Origin: Hyphomicrobiales bacterium
GTDB lineage: Bacteria > Pseudomonadota > Alphaproteobacteria > Rhizobiales > Kaistiaceae
Length of the DNA: 6,204 nucleotides
Assembly: GCA_017305815.1 (NCBI GenBank)
Contig: JAFKJZ010000555.1
Location: 1-6,204, forward strand
Reading direction: 5' to 3'
Shown: in pieces, positions 5,206 through 6,204 of the stretch
Position numbering within the stretch: the stretch's first letter is position 1
Layout of the letters: each line of letters begins with the position of its first letter
The notes under the pieces: generated by a model
Seen by the model: only the letters and a program-made list of their open reading frames with translations
The model's database searches: none
What the model was told of the DNA's origin: nothing
Translations under genes and position numbers: made by a program

Positions 5206-6198
5206 CTATGCGCGCTCGGCGGCGCCTTTGACGATGGTGTCGAAGTAGAGGTCGAGGAAGCGCTGGCCGTCGACGGCGGTGCAGATCTTCTGGTCGGGCA
5301 GGCCGTCCCACGCCGACGGCGGGAAGGAACGCAGCGCGGACTTCTGGATCGTCTGGCCGATGGCGATGCCCTCGGTGACCACCTTGATCGGGCCGGAGCG
5401 GGTGGTGAACAGGCTCGGATCGATCAGGTAGGCGACAGCCGAGGAATCGTGCACGAAGATGCCGTCGATGCCGGTCGCGCGGCGATAGAAGTCCTCGTAG
5501 AAGCGCGAGATGTCCCAGCAGAACTGGCCGGCCTTGCCGCCCTTGTCGCGCAGCTGCTCCATGTAGGCCGTCGTCATCACGCATTCCTGGGTGACGTCGA
5601 GGCCGACGGCGACGACCGGCCACTTGGCCGCGAACATCTCGTCGGCGGCGTGCGGGTCGCCGATGATGTTGGCTTCCGCCACCGGCGTGACATTGCCGGA
5701 ATGGCCGTAGAAGCCGAAGGCGCCGCCCATGATGACGACTTCCTTGACCAGCTCGGCGATGCCGGGGTCCTCGCGGAGCGCCAGCGCCAGGTTGGTCATG
5801 CGGCCGACGGCGACGATGACGATCTCATGCGGGTGCTTGCGCACCATGTCGATGATGAAGCGATGCGCCGGCAGCTCGTGTTCCTTGACCGACAGGGTCT
5901 CGGGAATCGGCACGTCGCCGAGGCCGTTATGGCCGTGGATGTAGTGCGGCTCCTCGACCATCGGCACGGCGAGCGGCCTGCCGGCGCCGCGCGCCACCGG
6001 CGCCGCGAGGTTGAAGAGCTGCTTCATGTAGAGCGCGTTGCGCGTGGTGGTGTCGATCGAGGCATTGCCGAGCACGGTGGTGATGCCGACGAGGTCGATG
6101 CTGGGCGCATATTCGAGGAACAGCAGCGCCATGGCGTCGTCGATGCCGGGATCGGTGTCGTAGATCACCTTGATGGGGGCGGATGTGGCTTCGGCCAT
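5206..6198 (-). CDS. Nucleoside hydrolase, inosine/uridine-preferring family
   Basis: A 330-residue, probably cytoplasmic enzyme (no signal peptide) that hydrolyses the N-glycosidic bond of nucleosides to give base and free pentose. The family signature DTDPGIDDAMAL is at residues 14-25, with Asp16, Asp20 and Asp21 for calcium and ribose binding. Further family sites are VAVGRMTNLA (130-139) with Thr135, VVIMGGAF (154-161), AEANIIGDPHAA with Asn177 (the usual AEFNI, with Ala in place of Phe), and VHDSSA with catalytic His250 and calcium-binding Asp251. Length is normal for the family. The exact substrate (inosine, uridine, broad purine or pyrimidine) cannot be read from this. The ATG at 6198 is taken as the start because the conserved KVIYDTD strand begins nine residues later, but only six bases upstream are in the window, so no ribosome binding site can be confirmed. 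It is the first gene of the salvage cluster here and may belong to an upstream transporter operon. Confidence 0.95.
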   Translation of the reverse strand: MAEATSAPIKVIYDTDPGIDDAMALLFLEYAPSIDLVGITTVLGNASIDTTTRNALYMKQLFNLAAPVARGAGRPLAVPMVEEPHYIHGHNGLGDVPIPETLSVKEHELPAHRFIIDMVRKHPHEIVIVAVGRMTNLALALREDPGIAELVKEVVIMGGAFGFYGHSGNVTPVAEANIIGDPHAADEMFAAKWPVVAVGLDVTQECVMTTAYMEQLRDKGGKAGQFCWDISRFYEDFYRRATGIDGIFVHDSSAVAYLIDPSLFTTRSGPIKVVTEGIAIGQTIQKSALRSFPPSAWDGLPDQKICTAVDGQRFLDLYFDTIVKGAAERA

Positions 6199-6204
6199 GT
6201 CGGG

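Noticed and set aside
4740..5231. Several overlapping open frames on both strands in the intergenic region
   Set aside because: They are translations of the duplicated palindromic repeat and the terminator-like hairpin (VIPAKAGIH and LPSPVRGRG type strings), which are classic false genes.

Overview
The window is a high-GC stretch (strong G/C preference at third codon positions) from what is probably an alphaproteobacterium, most likely of the Rhizobiales/Hyphomicrobiales type. This placement is inferred from codon use, from a promoter of the CTTGAC-N17-CTATAT style, and from dispersed GTCATCCCGG...GGATGACG palindromic repeats; no database search was run. Every gene supported here lies on the minus strand, so transcription runs from high to low coordinates.

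Layout in the direction of transcription: (1) a complete nucleoside hydrolase (6198-5206), followed by a strong GC-rich hairpin (5168-5191) that probably ends or attenuates its transcript. (2) A gene-free stretch of 489 bases (5205-4717). It holds two ungapped copies, 170 bp apart, of a palindromic repeat, then a putative promoter and a two-palindrome operator just ahead of the next gene. I see nothing recognisable in 5121-5167. (3) A SorC/DeoR-type sugar-responsive repressor (4716-3640) whose C-terminal tail is made of a 15-bp coding minisatellite. (4) deoC, deoxyribose-phosphate aldolase of the long, animal-DERA-like type (3650-2634), overlapping the regulator by 11 nt. (5) A two-domain ALDH16-type aldehyde dehydrogenase (2622-229), 11 nt after deoC, with its ribosome binding site overlapping the deoC stop codon. 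(6) A 133-base gap with a hairpin, then the first 31 codons of an unidentified gene that runs off the left edge.

The genes read as a nucleoside and deoxyribose salvage locus. The hydrolase releases free pentose and base from nucleosides. DeoC splits 2-deoxyribose-5-phosphate into glyceraldehyde-3-phosphate and acetaldehyde. The adjacent dehydrogenase is well placed to oxidise that acetaldehyde to acetate. The regulator probably senses a phosphorylated sugar and represses its own operon through the operator at 4711-4745. The sugar kinase (or nucleoside phosphorylase and phosphopentomutase) needed to make the DeoC substrate is not in the window, nor is a transporter.

There is no phage, CRISPR, tRNA or rRNA, and no transposase. 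The pathway itself looks like known catabolism. The less ordinary points are the ALDH16/DERA pairing, the pentapeptide minisatellite in the regulator, the paired operator over the regulator start, and the duplicated palindromic element whose hairpin stem shows compensatory base changes between copies.
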